Below are positions 47,811-56,238 of a stretch of DNA of 64,000 bases, in pieces; within the stretch, counting starts at the first letter, position 1; every line of letters begins with the position of its first letter. Origin of the DNA: CAVSNH01 sp963729275. Lineage in GTDB: Bacteria > Actinomycetota > Acidimicrobiia > Acidimicrobiales > RAAP-2. Position numbers and translations under genes: made by a program. A model generated the notes under the pieces. That model had not been told where the DNA came from. It saw only the letters and a program-made list of their open reading frames with translations, and made no database searches. The stretch is taken from contig CAVSNH010000014.1 of assembly GCA_963729275.1 (NCBI GenBank), forward strand, positions 248,001 to 312,000, read 5' to 3'.

Positions 47811-48869
47811 GTCCTCTCATCCCCGGCCGACGCCACCCAGGGGACCGGTCACGACCATGGGTTCCACACGCTGCGGGTTCGAGCGGTGGTTCCCGAGACG
47901 GACGACACCAGCTCGTTGGTGCTCGACATTCCGGCCGAGCTGCGGGACGGCTACGACTACCAGCCCGGCCAGTTCCTGACCTTCCGTTGCCACATCGACG
48001 GCACGCCGCACCTCCGCTGCTACTCGATGTCGTCGTCGCCGACCGTCGACGACCAACTGCAGGTCACGGTCAAGCGGATGCCCGACGGGGTCGTCTCCAA
48101 TTGGATGCTGGACTGGCTGGCTCCCGGCGCCGCCGTGGAGACCACCTTCCCGGCCGGCGTGTTCGGCCGGCGGACGCACGCCGGCGACATCATGGCCTTC
48201 GCCGGGGGCAGCGGGATCACGCCGATCCTCTCGATCCTCAAATCGGTCCTCCTCGACACGTCCCAACGGGCCCGGCTCTTCTACGCAAATCGTGACGCCG
48301 GCAGCGTGATCTTCGACTCGGCGCTCCGGGACCTGCGCGAGCAGTCCGGCGACCGCTTGGAGGTCGTGCACCATCTCGACGCCGACCGGGGCCTCGTCGA
48401 CCATGACGAGGTCATCGAGTTCGCCGGTGACGCGCCGGGCACCGACTGCTACGTCTGCGGGCCGGCGCCGTTCATGGAAGTTGTCGGATCGGCCCTCGTC
48501 CGGTGCGGCGCCGATGCGGACGCCATTCACATCGAACGGTTTACCCCGGCGGATGCTGGCCTACCGGCTGCGGCTGTTCCTCGGCCCGAAGGCGGGCCGG
48601 CCCGGGTGACCGTCGAGCTCGACCGCCGCATCGACGTGGCCGAGCACCGGAGCGGCACCACCATCCTGCAGACCGCCCGGCAGCTCGGAATGTCCCCGCC
48701 GTTCTCCTGCGAGTCCGGCAATTGCGCGACGTGCATGGCCAGGCTCGTCGACGGTGAGGTCCGCATGATGGCCAACAACGCCCTCACCGACGACGAGGTG
48801 GCGGACGGCTGGATACTGACGTGCCAGGCCGTGCCGACCACACCCACGGTCCACGTCGCCTACGAGTGA
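47808..48869 (+). CDS. Ferredoxin-NAD(P) reductase with 2Fe-2S domain (KshB-like)
   Basis: A 353-aa three-domain electron-transfer protein. FAD-binding LRCYSMSSSP, NAD(P)-binding AGGSGITPILS and YVCGPAPFM, and a C-terminal plant-type [2Fe-2S] domain with CESGNCATC plus a distant Cys (ILTCQA). This is the order found in KshB and HmpE-type reductases that feed Rieske oxygenases. It is the only such reductase in the window, so it probably serves both Rieske alpha subunits (23965, 41265). Confidence 0.92.
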   Translation: MVLSSPADATQGTGHDHGFHTLRVRAVVPETDDTSSLVLDIPAELRDGYDYQPGQFLTFRCHIDGTPHLRCYSMSSSPTVDDQLQVTVKRMPDGVVSNWMLDWLAPGAAVETTFPAGVFGRRTHAGDIMAFAGGSGITPILSILKSVLLDTSQRARLFYANRDAGSVIFDSALRDLREQSGDRLEVVHHLDADRGLVDHDEVIEFAGDAPGTDCYVCGPAPFMEVVGSALVRCGADADAIHIERFTPADAGLPAAAVPRPEGGPARVTVELDRRIDVAEHRSGTTILQTARQLGMSPPFSCESGNCATCMARLVDGEVRMMANNALTDDEVADGWILTCQAVPTTPTVHVAYE

Positions 48870-48882
48870 GAGGAGATCGGCC

Positions 48883-49317
48883 ATGACGACGCCGTCGGTC
48901 GAGGACGCCATCGAGATCGGCCAGCTGCTCGCCCGCTACGCCGACGGCATGACGCGGGATGACATCGACGCCGTGATCGAGGTGTTTACCCCGGACGGGA
49001 CCTACCAGGCATTCGGCAGCGTCTACCGGCTCGAGGACTTCCCGGCACTCGTGGCCGCCGCGCCGAACGGCCTCTTCCTCACCGGTCCTCCGGTGCTCGA
49101 GATCGACGGTGATGAGGGACAGGGCCGCCAGACGCTCTGCTTCGTCGAGCAGACGACCCACGACATGCGCATCGGCTATTACACCGACACCTACCGGCGG
49201 ACGGAGCTCGGCTGGCGGATCGCCACCCGGTCCATGACGTTCCTTCGCCGGAGCGGCGCCCGTGACGCCGGGCGCACCCACGATCCACTGCGCCCGGCGC
49301 CGACCGACCCCGTCTAG
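48883..49317 (+). CDS. SnoaL/NTF2-like small protein
   Basis: A 144-aa NTF2-fold protein (IGQLLARYADGMTRDDID; VFTPDGTYQAFG; YRRTELGWRIATRSMTFLRR). Members are isomerases, dehydratases or small-molecule binders. AGGAGA before the ATG and 13 bp from the reductase make it part of that operon. The function is not evident. Confidence 0.82.
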   Translation: MTTPSVEDAIEIGQLLARYADGMTRDDIDAVIEVFTPDGTYQAFGSVYRLEDFPALVAAAPNGLFLTGPPVLEIDGDEGQGRQTLCFVEQTTHDMRIGYYTDTYRRTELGWRIATRSMTFLRRSGARDAGRTHDPLRPAPTDPV

Positions 49318-49324
49318 CGGGCGC

Positions 49325-50113
49325 CTACGGCTCCTTCGGGCGACGGGCCAGGAACCGGTCGATGCTGGCACGCAGCTCCGGTGAGTCGAAAGACCGGTCC
49401 TCGGCGCTCAGAGCGAAGTCGAGTGTCCCGAGCACCGCCCGCTCCAGGTGCAGGTTGAGCACACGCTTGGTGTCCTCCGTCGCCTGTTGGGGCAGCGCCG
49501 CCAGCCGGTGGGCGCAGGCCATGGCCGCGTCCATCACCTCTTCGTCCGCACAGACGTGGTTCACGAGGCCGATCTCGGCCGCCCGCCGGGCGGGGATCTG
49601 GTCGCCGGTCAAGGCGTACTCCTTGGCCAGCTGCAGGCTGATGAGCAACGGCCACGTGACCGGGCCGCCGTCGGCGGCCACCAGGCCGATGAGCACGTGG
49701 GGGTCGGCCAGATGCGCGCTCTCGGCCATGTACGAGATGTCGGACAGGGCGACCAGGCTGCAGCCGAGGCCGACCGCCGGCCCGTTGACGGCAGCCACGA
49801 TGGGCAGGCGGCACCGGACCATGCCGGTGACCAGCTGCCGGCCGTGGGCGAGCGTCTCCTTGCGCAGGACGGGGTCGCTGGCCAGCGCATCGAGGTAGGC
49901 GAAGTCGCCGCCCGCCGAGAAGGCGCGCCCGGCCCCCGTCAACACCGCGACCCGGGCGCCGTCGTCCTCGTCCAGCTGGGGGAAGAGGCCGGCCAGTCCC
50001 TTGTGCAGGGCGTGGTTGGTGGCATTCAGATGCTCCGGGCGGTTCAACCGGATGATGCGGACCGGCCCGTCGGAGCCGATCTCGATCTCGTCGGGGACGT
50101 CGTAGGCCGTCAT
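49325..50113 (-). CDS. Enoyl-CoA hydratase/isomerase family protein
   Basis: A 262-aa crotonase with FSAGGDFAYLD and NGPAVGLGCSLVAL as oxyanion-hole blocks. ADPHVLIGLVAADGG replaces the usual PEV..G, so the first catalytic Glu position holds His or Val; it may be an isomerase or thioesterase-like member rather than a classical hydratase. ATG 50113 overlaps the dehydrogenase stop by 4 bp. It is last in a ligase, dehydrogenase pair, crotonase operon. Confidence 0.88.
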   Translation of the reverse strand: MTAYDVPDEIEIGSDGPVRIIRLNRPEHLNATNHALHKGLAGLFPQLDEDDGARVAVLTGAGRAFSAGGDFAYLDALASDPVLRKETLAHGRQLVTGMVRCRLPIVAAVNGPAVGLGCSLVALSDISYMAESAHLADPHVLIGLVAADGGPVTWPLLISLQLAKEYALTGDQIPARRAAEIGLVNHVCADEEVMDAAMACAHRLAALPQQATEDTKRVLNLHLERAVLGTLDFALSAEDRSFDSPELRASIDRFLARRPKEP

Positions 50114-51240
50114 GAGGTGGGCAAGCCTAGGATCCGGCCGGCCACGAGGTTCCGCTGGATCTGCGACGTCCCCCCCATGACGCTCTGGGCCCGGCTGTAG
50201 AGGTACACACCGAGCCACGTGTCGTCGGCGCCGTCGTGGCCGGCGCCCCCGACCGAGAGGGCGGCGTGACCGACGGACTGCTCGACGGAGGTCATGAGCA
50301 GCTTGTCGACCGATCCCTCGGGCCCGTGCGAGATCCCGTCCAACCGGTCCGACAGCCGGCGGCGCACGTGCAGGCGCAACATCTCCGCCTCCACGATGGC
50401 CCAGGCGAGATCGCGGGTCTGCTCCGGGCCGAACCGCCCGGGATCGGCACGGACCCGATCGGCCAGCTCGTTGACCACCTTTGCGTACCGGGCCACATAG
50501 CCGAGCTCGGCCGGCTCCCGCTCGTGGCTCACGACGGTCATGGCCACCCGCCAGCCCTCTCCCGGTTCCCCGATCATGTCGGCCGCGGAAACCCGGGCAC
50601 CGTCGATGTGCACCTCGCCGAACTCACGGGTGATCCCGTTGATCATCCGCAGCGGCCGCTGCCCGATGGCCGGTTGATGCATGGAAACGGCGAAGGCGGA
50701 CAGGCCACGGTGCTGGTCGGCGTCGGGGTCGGTGCGAGCCAGAAGGAAGCAGAAGTCGGCCTCGTCCGAGTAGCTCGTCCATACCTTGTGCCCGGTGATG
50801 ACGTAGTCGTCGCCGTCACGCTCGGCCCGGGAGCGCAGCGATGCCAGGTCGGAGCCGGCGTCGGGCTCGCTGAACCCCTGGCACCAACGCTGGCGCCCGC
50901 TCACGATGCCGGGAAGGAACCGTCGCTGCACATCGTCGCTGGCGTGGCGCAGCATGCCCTGCACGAGGTACCCGACGCTCGGACGGGGCGGGGCCGAGGC
51001 GGCGGCCAGCTCCTCGTCCACGATGACCTCGTAGACGCTCGCCAGGCCGTGACCGCCGATCTCCTTCGGCCACGACAGCCCGAAGAAGCCCGCTTCGTAG
51101 AGCGAACGGTGCCACGCCGCCTGCCCGGCCCAGTAGGCATCCGACGTCGAGGAGGCGGGTAGACCCGGGTTGTTGTCGGCCAGCCAGGCCCGGAGGCGTT
51201 GGCGGAAGCGGGCCTCGTCCGGCTCGTCACCGAACTCCAT
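50110..51240 (-). CDS. Acyl-CoA dehydrogenase, catalytic-type subunit
   Basis: A 376-aa acyl-CoA dehydrogenase similar to 12430: WCQGFSEPDAGSDLASL, HKVWTSYSDEADFCFLLA, VMGGTSQIQRNLVAGRI. The xEGT Glu is again Gly (MGGT), while SHEREPAELG supplies a Glu at the helix-G site. It overlaps its partner at 51227 by 14 bp. As in steroid-degrading actinobacteria, such gene pairs usually encode alpha2beta2 dehydrogenases for side-chain CoA esters. Confidence 0.9.
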   Translation of the reverse strand: MEFGDEPDEARFRQRLRAWLADNNPGLPASSTSDAYWAGQAAWHRSLYEAGFFGLSWPKEIGGHGLASVYEVIVDEELAAASAPPRPSVGYLVQGMLRHASDDVQRRFLPGIVSGRQRWCQGFSEPDAGSDLASLRSRAERDGDDYVITGHKVWTSYSDEADFCFLLARTDPDADQHRGLSAFAVSMHQPAIGQRPLRMINGITREFGEVHIDGARVSAADMIGEPGEGWRVAMTVVSHEREPAELGYVARYAKVVNELADRVRADPGRFGPEQTRDLAWAIVEAEMLRLHVRRRLSDRLDGISHGPEGSVDKLLMTSVEQSVGHAALSVGGAGHDGADDTWLGVYLYSRAQSVMGGTSQIQRNLVAGRILGLPTS

Positions 51241-52267
51241 GGGCCCCCCCGAGGCAGCGGCTCTCGAGGACCCGGCTCAGGTTCTCGTCCACGCCGCCCA
51301 GCACATCGATCGACAGCAGGGCCCGCCGGAGATGGACGTGGGCCAGGCAGTCCCACGTGTTGCCGATCCCGCCGTGGACCTGGATGGCCGTCTCGCACAC
51401 CGCTCGGGCCGCCCGGGAGCAGTAGGCCTTGGCCAACGCCGCCGCGGCAAGACCCTCTCGGGGCGGGCAGGCGTCGACCGACCAGGCGGCGTGCAGGGCA
51501 ACGCTCCTCGAGCCTTCCATCGACACCAGGGCGTCGGCCAGAAGGTGCTGGACGGACTGGAACGAGCCGATGGCCACGCCGTACTGCCGGCGTTCCGTCG
51601 CGTAGCGGGTCGAGAGCTCGATCGCCCCCCGCATGGTGCCGACGAGCTCGGCGCAGGTCGTCGCCAGCCCGAGGGCCGTCCACCGCAGGAGGTCGTCGTC
51701 GGCCACCGTCGGTCCGTCGACGTTGGTGAGCCAGATGCGGTCCGGCCGCACCGTCACCGACGGGCGAGTGAGGTCGACCGAGGTGGTCGGAGGCGTGAGG
51801 CCGATGGTCGTCACCACCTGGCCGTCGCCTTCCGCCACCAGCGTCAGGGCGCTCGTGCAACGGGCGGCGTCGATGGCGACGAGCGCGGGCGGGTCCGCCG
51901 GGTCGACTACACAGCCGATGTGGGACAGGTCACGGGCGAGGGCGACGGTCTCGGCGACGCGCCGCGCCCGCTCCCCCACACACCGCCGGAGCTCGGTGGC
52001 GAGGGTCGGGCCGAGAAAGGGGACATCGGCCAGCCCCCGGGCCAGCTCTTCGGCCACGATGGCCACGTCGACCCCGGTGGCCAGGGGGCCGCCGGCGGCG
52101 GTGGCGGTGCGGAGCTCGCGCCAGCCCGTCGTCTCGACAGCGGCGTCCAGGCGCCTGGCGCGCTCGGCGTCGGCGAGGTCCTGGACCGAACGGGGTCCCA
52201 GCCGTTCGACCACCGAGACGACCGAGTCGCGGAGGGCCCGTTCTTCGGCCGAGTACCGAACGTCCAT
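51227..52267 (-). CDS. Acyl-CoA dehydrogenase-like subunit (non-catalytic type)
   Basis: A 346-aa partner subunit. The C-terminal helical domain is kept (ATERRQYGVAIGSFQSVQHLLAD; AIQVHGGIGNTWDCLAHVHLRR), but the catalytic Glu motif and the FAD-binding SEP-GS block are missing. The ATG shares one base with the ligase stop (TGATG) and its end overlaps the catalytic subunit gene, so all are translated together. The long frame upstream of 52267 is shadow. Confidence 0.86.
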   Translation of the reverse strand: MDVRYSAEERALRDSVVSVVERLGPRSVQDLADAERARRLDAAVETTGWRELRTATAAGGPLATGVDVAIVAEELARGLADVPFLGPTLATELRRCVGERARRVAETVALARDLSHIGCVVDPADPPALVAIDAARCTSALTLVAEGDGQVVTTIGLTPPTTSVDLTRPSVTVRPDRIWLTNVDGPTVADDDLLRWTALGLATTCAELVGTMRGAIELSTRYATERRQYGVAIGSFQSVQHLLADALVSMEGSRSVALHAAWSVDACPPREGLAAAALAKAYCSRAARAVCETAIQVHGGIGNTWDCLAHVHLRRALLSIDVLGGVDENLSRVLESRCLGGAHGVR

Positions 52268-53796
52268 CAGGTCGGAGCCCGGAGGGCGCCCTCGGGCAAC
52301 GGTGACCATGCCTCCTGCAGGGTGCGCCGGAGCACCTTTCCGGACGCCAGGCGCGGGATGGCGTCGACAACGACGACCGCCAGGAGGTGCTTGTACGTGG
52401 CCAGGTGCTCGGCCACCAGGTGTCGCAGCTCGTCGGGGGCGACGGTCACGGCCGGGTCGAGCTGGACGGCGGCCACCGGCCGCTCGCCGGCGGCGTCGTC
52501 GGGGACCCCGAACACGGCACAGTCGACGACGCCGTGATGGCGGAGGAGCACCGATTCGATCTCGGCCGGCGCCACCTGGAACCCGTTGACCTTGATCATC
52601 TCCTTGGCCCGGTCGGTGATGTGGACCCAGCGCTCGGCCTCCAGCCATCCGACATCGCCTGTGCGGTACCAGCCGTCGGCGAACGCCTCTCCGTTGGCAT
52701 CCTCGGGGAGGTAGCCGGCCATCACCGAGGGGCTCTGGGCCTGGATCTCACCGGTGCCCCCGGGGTCCACCACGTCGCCGGAATCGAGGTCGACGATCCG
52801 AAGGCGGACACCGTCGGGGGGCAGGCCGGCGGAGTCGAGCCGCCACGCCGCCGGGTCGCCCACCGGGTTGGCCGCGATGACCGGGAGTTCGCTCGCCCCG
52901 TAGGCGGGGAGCCACCGGACACCGGTACGTCCGGTCACCACCTCGGCCACGCTGGACGTGACCGGTGTGGCCCCCCACATGATGTAGCGGAGCGACGAGA
53001 GGTCGTAGCGCTCGAGGTCCGGATGATTGGCCATGGCCAAGGCGATGGGGGCGACCGCCATCTCGAGGGTCATCCGTTCGGACTCGATGCGGCGGAGCAC
53101 CTCGTCGAGGTCGAACCGCCGATGCAGGCGCACGGTGGCACCGGACGCCGTGGCGGCCAGGAGGTTGAGGAGACCGAGGATGTGGGACGGCGGGGTGGCG
53201 ACCTGAAAGCGGTCCTCGTGTCCGAGACCGAGGGCCGCGCACCAATGGGCGGTGCCGCACCGGATGGAGCGGTGGGTGTGCCGGACCGCCTTTGGCAGGC
53301 CGGTCGTCCCCGAGCTGAAGACGAGCACCGCCTCCGACTCCTCGTCGACGGCCACCTCTCCGAGGGGTGATCGGCTGTGGCCGAAGGCCTCGTGCACGGC
53401 ACTCCGGTCCTCGAGGTCGGTGACGTGGGCGGGCGACAGGTGGGAGAGGAGGGGCGAGGCGCCGGCATCCTCGACCACCGCGTGTACCGGTGTGGTCAGA
53501 TCGACGGCGTGACCAACCTCCAGCGCCCGCCAGGCCGTGCTCAAGAGGACCGGTGCCGCACCGAGCTTGCTCGTGGCCATGACCGCGACCAGGAACTCGG
53601 GGCGGTTCGAGGCCATCACCGCCACCCGCTCACCGGGACGGACGCCGCGGGCGGCGAGGTGGCGGGCGAAGGCGTTGCTCAGTTCGTCGATGTCGCGAAA
53701 GGACCAGCACTCGTCCCCAAAGGCGACGGCCGCACGGCCGCCATAGCGGGCTGCCGCCGCCTCCAAGCCCGCGTGCATGGTGGCGGTGCCCGTCAC
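52267..53796 (-). CDS. Acyl-CoA ligase (AMP-forming)
   Basis: A 509-aa ANL ligase: FSSGTTGLPKAVRHTH, YGASELPVIA, RTGDVGWLEAERWVHI, DRAKEMIKVNGFQVAP and the catalytic Lys in RLASGKVLRRTLQE. It is close to 4-coumarate- or medium-chain-type ligases. It is first of a four-gene operon that activates an acid and starts beta-oxidation. The start is GTG 53796; ATG 53778 is possible. The 61 bp upstream, shared with the divergent dehydrogenase, contain AACATTGTT and AGATCAACGTCAAC, AT-richer promoter DNA. Confidence 0.9.
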   Translation of the reverse strand: MTGTATMHAGLEAAAARYGGRAAVAFGDECWSFRDIDELSNAFARHLAARGVRPGERVAVMASNRPEFLVAVMATSKLGAAPVLLSTAWRALEVGHAVDLTTPVHAVVEDAGASPLLSHLSPAHVTDLEDRSAVHEAFGHSRSPLGEVAVDEESEAVLVFSSGTTGLPKAVRHTHRSIRCGTAHWCAALGLGHEDRFQVATPPSHILGLLNLLAATASGATVRLHRRFDLDEVLRRIESERMTLEMAVAPIALAMANHPDLERYDLSSLRYIMWGATPVTSSVAEVVTGRTGVRWLPAYGASELPVIAANPVGDPAAWRLDSAGLPPDGVRLRIVDLDSGDVVDPGGTGEIQAQSPSVMAGYLPEDANGEAFADGWYRTGDVGWLEAERWVHITDRAKEMIKVNGFQVAPAEIESVLLRHHGVVDCAVFGVPDDAAGERPVAAVQLDPAVTVAPDELRHLVAEHLATYKHLLAVVVVDAIPRLASGKVLRRTLQEAWSPLPEGALRAPT

Positions 53797-53857
53797 GGAA
53801 ACATTGTTCTCCGGATTGAGATCAACGTCAACAGAAACGGCTTAGAGTATTCCCGCC

Positions 53858-55039
53858 ATGACTGACTGGACCGGCGACGCCACCCCCACCGACCCCGACA
53901 TCCGGCGCGAGGTGGTCGAGACCGTGCGCCGATTCGTGGCCCGGGAAGTGGCACCGGTGGCCTCCGACCTCGAGCGGGTGGACCGGTTCCCGGCCGACAT
54001 CGTCGAGGGCATGCGCCAGCTCGGCCTCTTCGGCATCACCATCCCGGCCGCCTACGGCGGTCTCGGGCTCGACCTCCTGACCTACGTCGGGGTGATCGAG
54101 GAGTTGGCCTACGGGTGGATGAGCCTGACCGGCATCGTCAACACCCACACCATGGCGGCGGCCCTCCTCATGCAGCACGGCAGCCACGGGCAAAAGGAAC
54201 GGTGGTTGCCGGGTATGGCCTCCGGCGAACGCCGCGGCGCCCTTTCCCTGTCCGAGCCGGACGCCGGCAGTGACACGCGCAACATCTCGTGTCGGGCCGT
54301 CCGCGACGGCGACGAGTACGTGATCCGCGGCACCAAGGCCTGGGTGACCAACGGTGAGCGGGCGTCCATCGTGGCCCTGGCGGCACGGACCGACGAGGGC
54401 ATCTCCGCTTTCATCGTGGAGAAGGAGCCCGGTCGCAGCTTCGAGGGCATCTCGGTCAGCCGCCACGTGGGAAAGCTCGGCTACAAGGGCGTCGAGACCG
54501 TCGAGATGGCCTACGACGACCACCGCATCCCGGCGGCGAACCTCGTCGGTGAAGCCGGACGGGGCCTGTCCCAGATCCTGGGTGTCCTCGAGGTCGGGCG
54601 CATCAACATCGCGGCCCGAGCGGTCGGCGTGGCCCGGGCCGCCTTCGACGCCGCCCTCGTCTACGCCCAGGACCGCACGACCTTCGGCAAGCCCATCGGC
54701 GAGCACCAGGCCATCCAGCTGAAGCTGGCCGACATGGCCACGCACCTCGAGGCGGCCCGGCTGCTCACCGTCAACGCCGCCGAGCGCAAGGCGGCCGGCC
54801 GCCGCTGTGACGTCGAGGCCGGCATGGCCAAGCTCTTCGCCAGCGAGACCGCCCTCGAGATCGCCACCGAGGCCATGCGCATCCACGGCGGCGTCGGCTA
54901 CACGACGGAGCTGCCGGTGGAGCGCTACTACCGGGATGCCCCGCTCATGGTCATCGGCGAGGGCACGAACGAGATCCAACGTCTGGTCATCGCCCGGGGG
55001 CTCTTGGCCCGGGCGAGGGAGCGGGCGACGGGCATCTAG
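53858..55039 (+). CDS. Acyl-CoA dehydrogenase
   Basis: A 393-aa canonical acyl-CoA dehydrogenase: LSLSEPDAGSDTRNIS, KAWVTNGERASI, KLGYKGVETVEMAYDD, and IGEGTNEIQRLVIARGL with the catalytic Glu. It is similar to 33481 and differs from the two heteromeric pairs. It is divergent from the ligase at 53796 and convergent with the CoA transferase, with a 4-bp overlap. Confidence 0.93.
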   Translation: MTDWTGDATPTDPDIRREVVETVRRFVAREVAPVASDLERVDRFPADIVEGMRQLGLFGITIPAAYGGLGLDLLTYVGVIEELAYGWMSLTGIVNTHTMAAALLMQHGSHGQKERWLPGMASGERRGALSLSEPDAGSDTRNISCRAVRDGDEYVIRGTKAWVTNGERASIVALAARTDEGISAFIVEKEPGRSFEGISVSRHVGKLGYKGVETVEMAYDDHRIPAANLVGEAGRGLSQILGVLEVGRINIAARAVGVARAAFDAALVYAQDRTTFGKPIGEHQAIQLKLADMATHLEAARLLTVNAAERKAAGRRCDVEAGMAKLFASETALEIATEAMRIHGGVGYTTELPVERYYRDAPLMVIGEGTNEIQRLVIARGLLARARERATGI

Positions 55040-56238
55040 CCGGGACGCCCCGAAGAATCGCCCTCGCCGAGCACGAGCCCGGTGTGCTCACCGAGACCCG
55101 GAACCGACGTCGTCCGCCGCCGGCGCACGCCGGAGAAGCTGACCGGGCCGTTGACCGACCGGACGGCCGGTCCGCCCGGTCCTCCCGACACCTCGACGAA
55201 GCCCTCGTTCTCGACCAGCTGCGGGTCGCCCACCACCTCGGCCGGCGACTGGGCCGGCGCCCACCACACGCCTTCCCGATCGAAGCACTCGGCCCACTCC
55301 TCCAGGGGGCGTCGCGAGATGATCGCGTCCAGGACGGCGATGACCTCGGTGCGGTGTCGGCGGATGCTCGTGGCGGTGGCGAACCGTGGGTCGTCGAGGA
55401 GGTCCGGACGACCGAGGGCCCGGCAGACGGCCGGCAGATGCCGTTCCGCCTCGAGCCCGCAGAAGAAGAACCAACGACCGTCGGACCCCCGATACGGGTT
55501 CATGAGCGGAGCCTGGTTGGCGTGCCGCGGCTCCGATCCGGCCACCTTGCCCAGCGCCATCTGCAGACCTAGATCCCAGCCCAGGATGTAGGCGCCGGTG
55601 CGCAGCAGGGAGACCTCCACCACCCGTCCCCGGCCGGTCGCCCGCTGCTCGATCACGGCGGCCAGGAGGCCGGCCAGCGCGGCGAGGGCGGTGATGTGGT
55701 CGCCGATGCCGCCCCGGGCGTTGAGCGGACTGCCGTCGGCGTCGGCCATCTGCACGGCGAGCCCGGAACGGGCCCAGAAGGCGCCGATGTCGTAGGTGGG
55801 GCGGTCGCGCTCCTTGCCCCGAAGGCCGTAGCCGCTCACGCTGCAGTAGACGAGGTGAGGGTGGCGGACCACGGTGGCCTCCGGCGTGAGGTCGAGCCGG
55901 TCGAGCGCGTCGGGGCGGAGGTTGCTGATGAACACGTCCGCCGAGGCCAGCAGCTCCTCGAGGCGCCGGCGGCCGGACTCGTCGCGCAGGTCGAGGACGA
56001 CGCTCCGCTTCCCCCGGTTGTCGAGGGCGAAGGTAGGATTGGGCAGGTCACCCTCGACGCCGAGGGAGCCGAAGACGTACCGCATGGGATCGCCGGCGGG
56101 CGGTTCCACCTTGATGACGTCCGCCCCCCAGTCGGACAGCAGCGCGGCGGCCGCCGGGGCGGCGACCCACACGCCGAGCTCGACCACCCGAAGGTCGCGG
56201 AACGACGAGAGGCCGTCCCCGTCGGCGGCCTCGGTCAC
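55036..56238 (-). CDS. Class III (CaiB/BaiF-type) CoA transferase
   Basis: A 400-aa family III CoA transferase that moves CoA between acids without ATP. VVELGVWVAAPAAAALLSDW, GADVIKVEPPAGDPMR and NRGKRSVVLDL start the fold; the catalytic Asp is Asp180 in GGIGDHITAL. GTG 56238 overlaps the ligase stop by 4 bp (GTGA). Paired with a ligase, it may recycle CoA between substrate and product, or act as an alpha-methylacyl-CoA racemase, which shares this fold. Confidence 0.9.
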   Translation of the reverse strand: MTEAADGDGLSSFRDLRVVELGVWVAAPAAAALLSDWGADVIKVEPPAGDPMRYVFGSLGVEGDLPNPTFALDNRGKRSVVLDLRDESGRRRLEELLASADVFISNLRPDALDRLDLTPEATVVRHPHLVYCSVSGYGLRGKERDRPTYDIGAFWARSGLAVQMADADGSPLNARGGIGDHITALAALAGLLAAVIEQRATGRGRVVEVSLLRTGAYILGWDLGLQMALGKVAGSEPRHANQAPLMNPYRGSDGRWFFFCGLEAERHLPAVCRALGRPDLLDDPRFATATSIRRHRTEVIAVLDAIISRRPLEEWAECFDREGVWWAPAQSPAEVVGDPQLVENEGFVEVSGGPGGPAVRSVNGPVSFSGVRRRRTTSVPGLGEHTGLVLGEGDSSGRPG

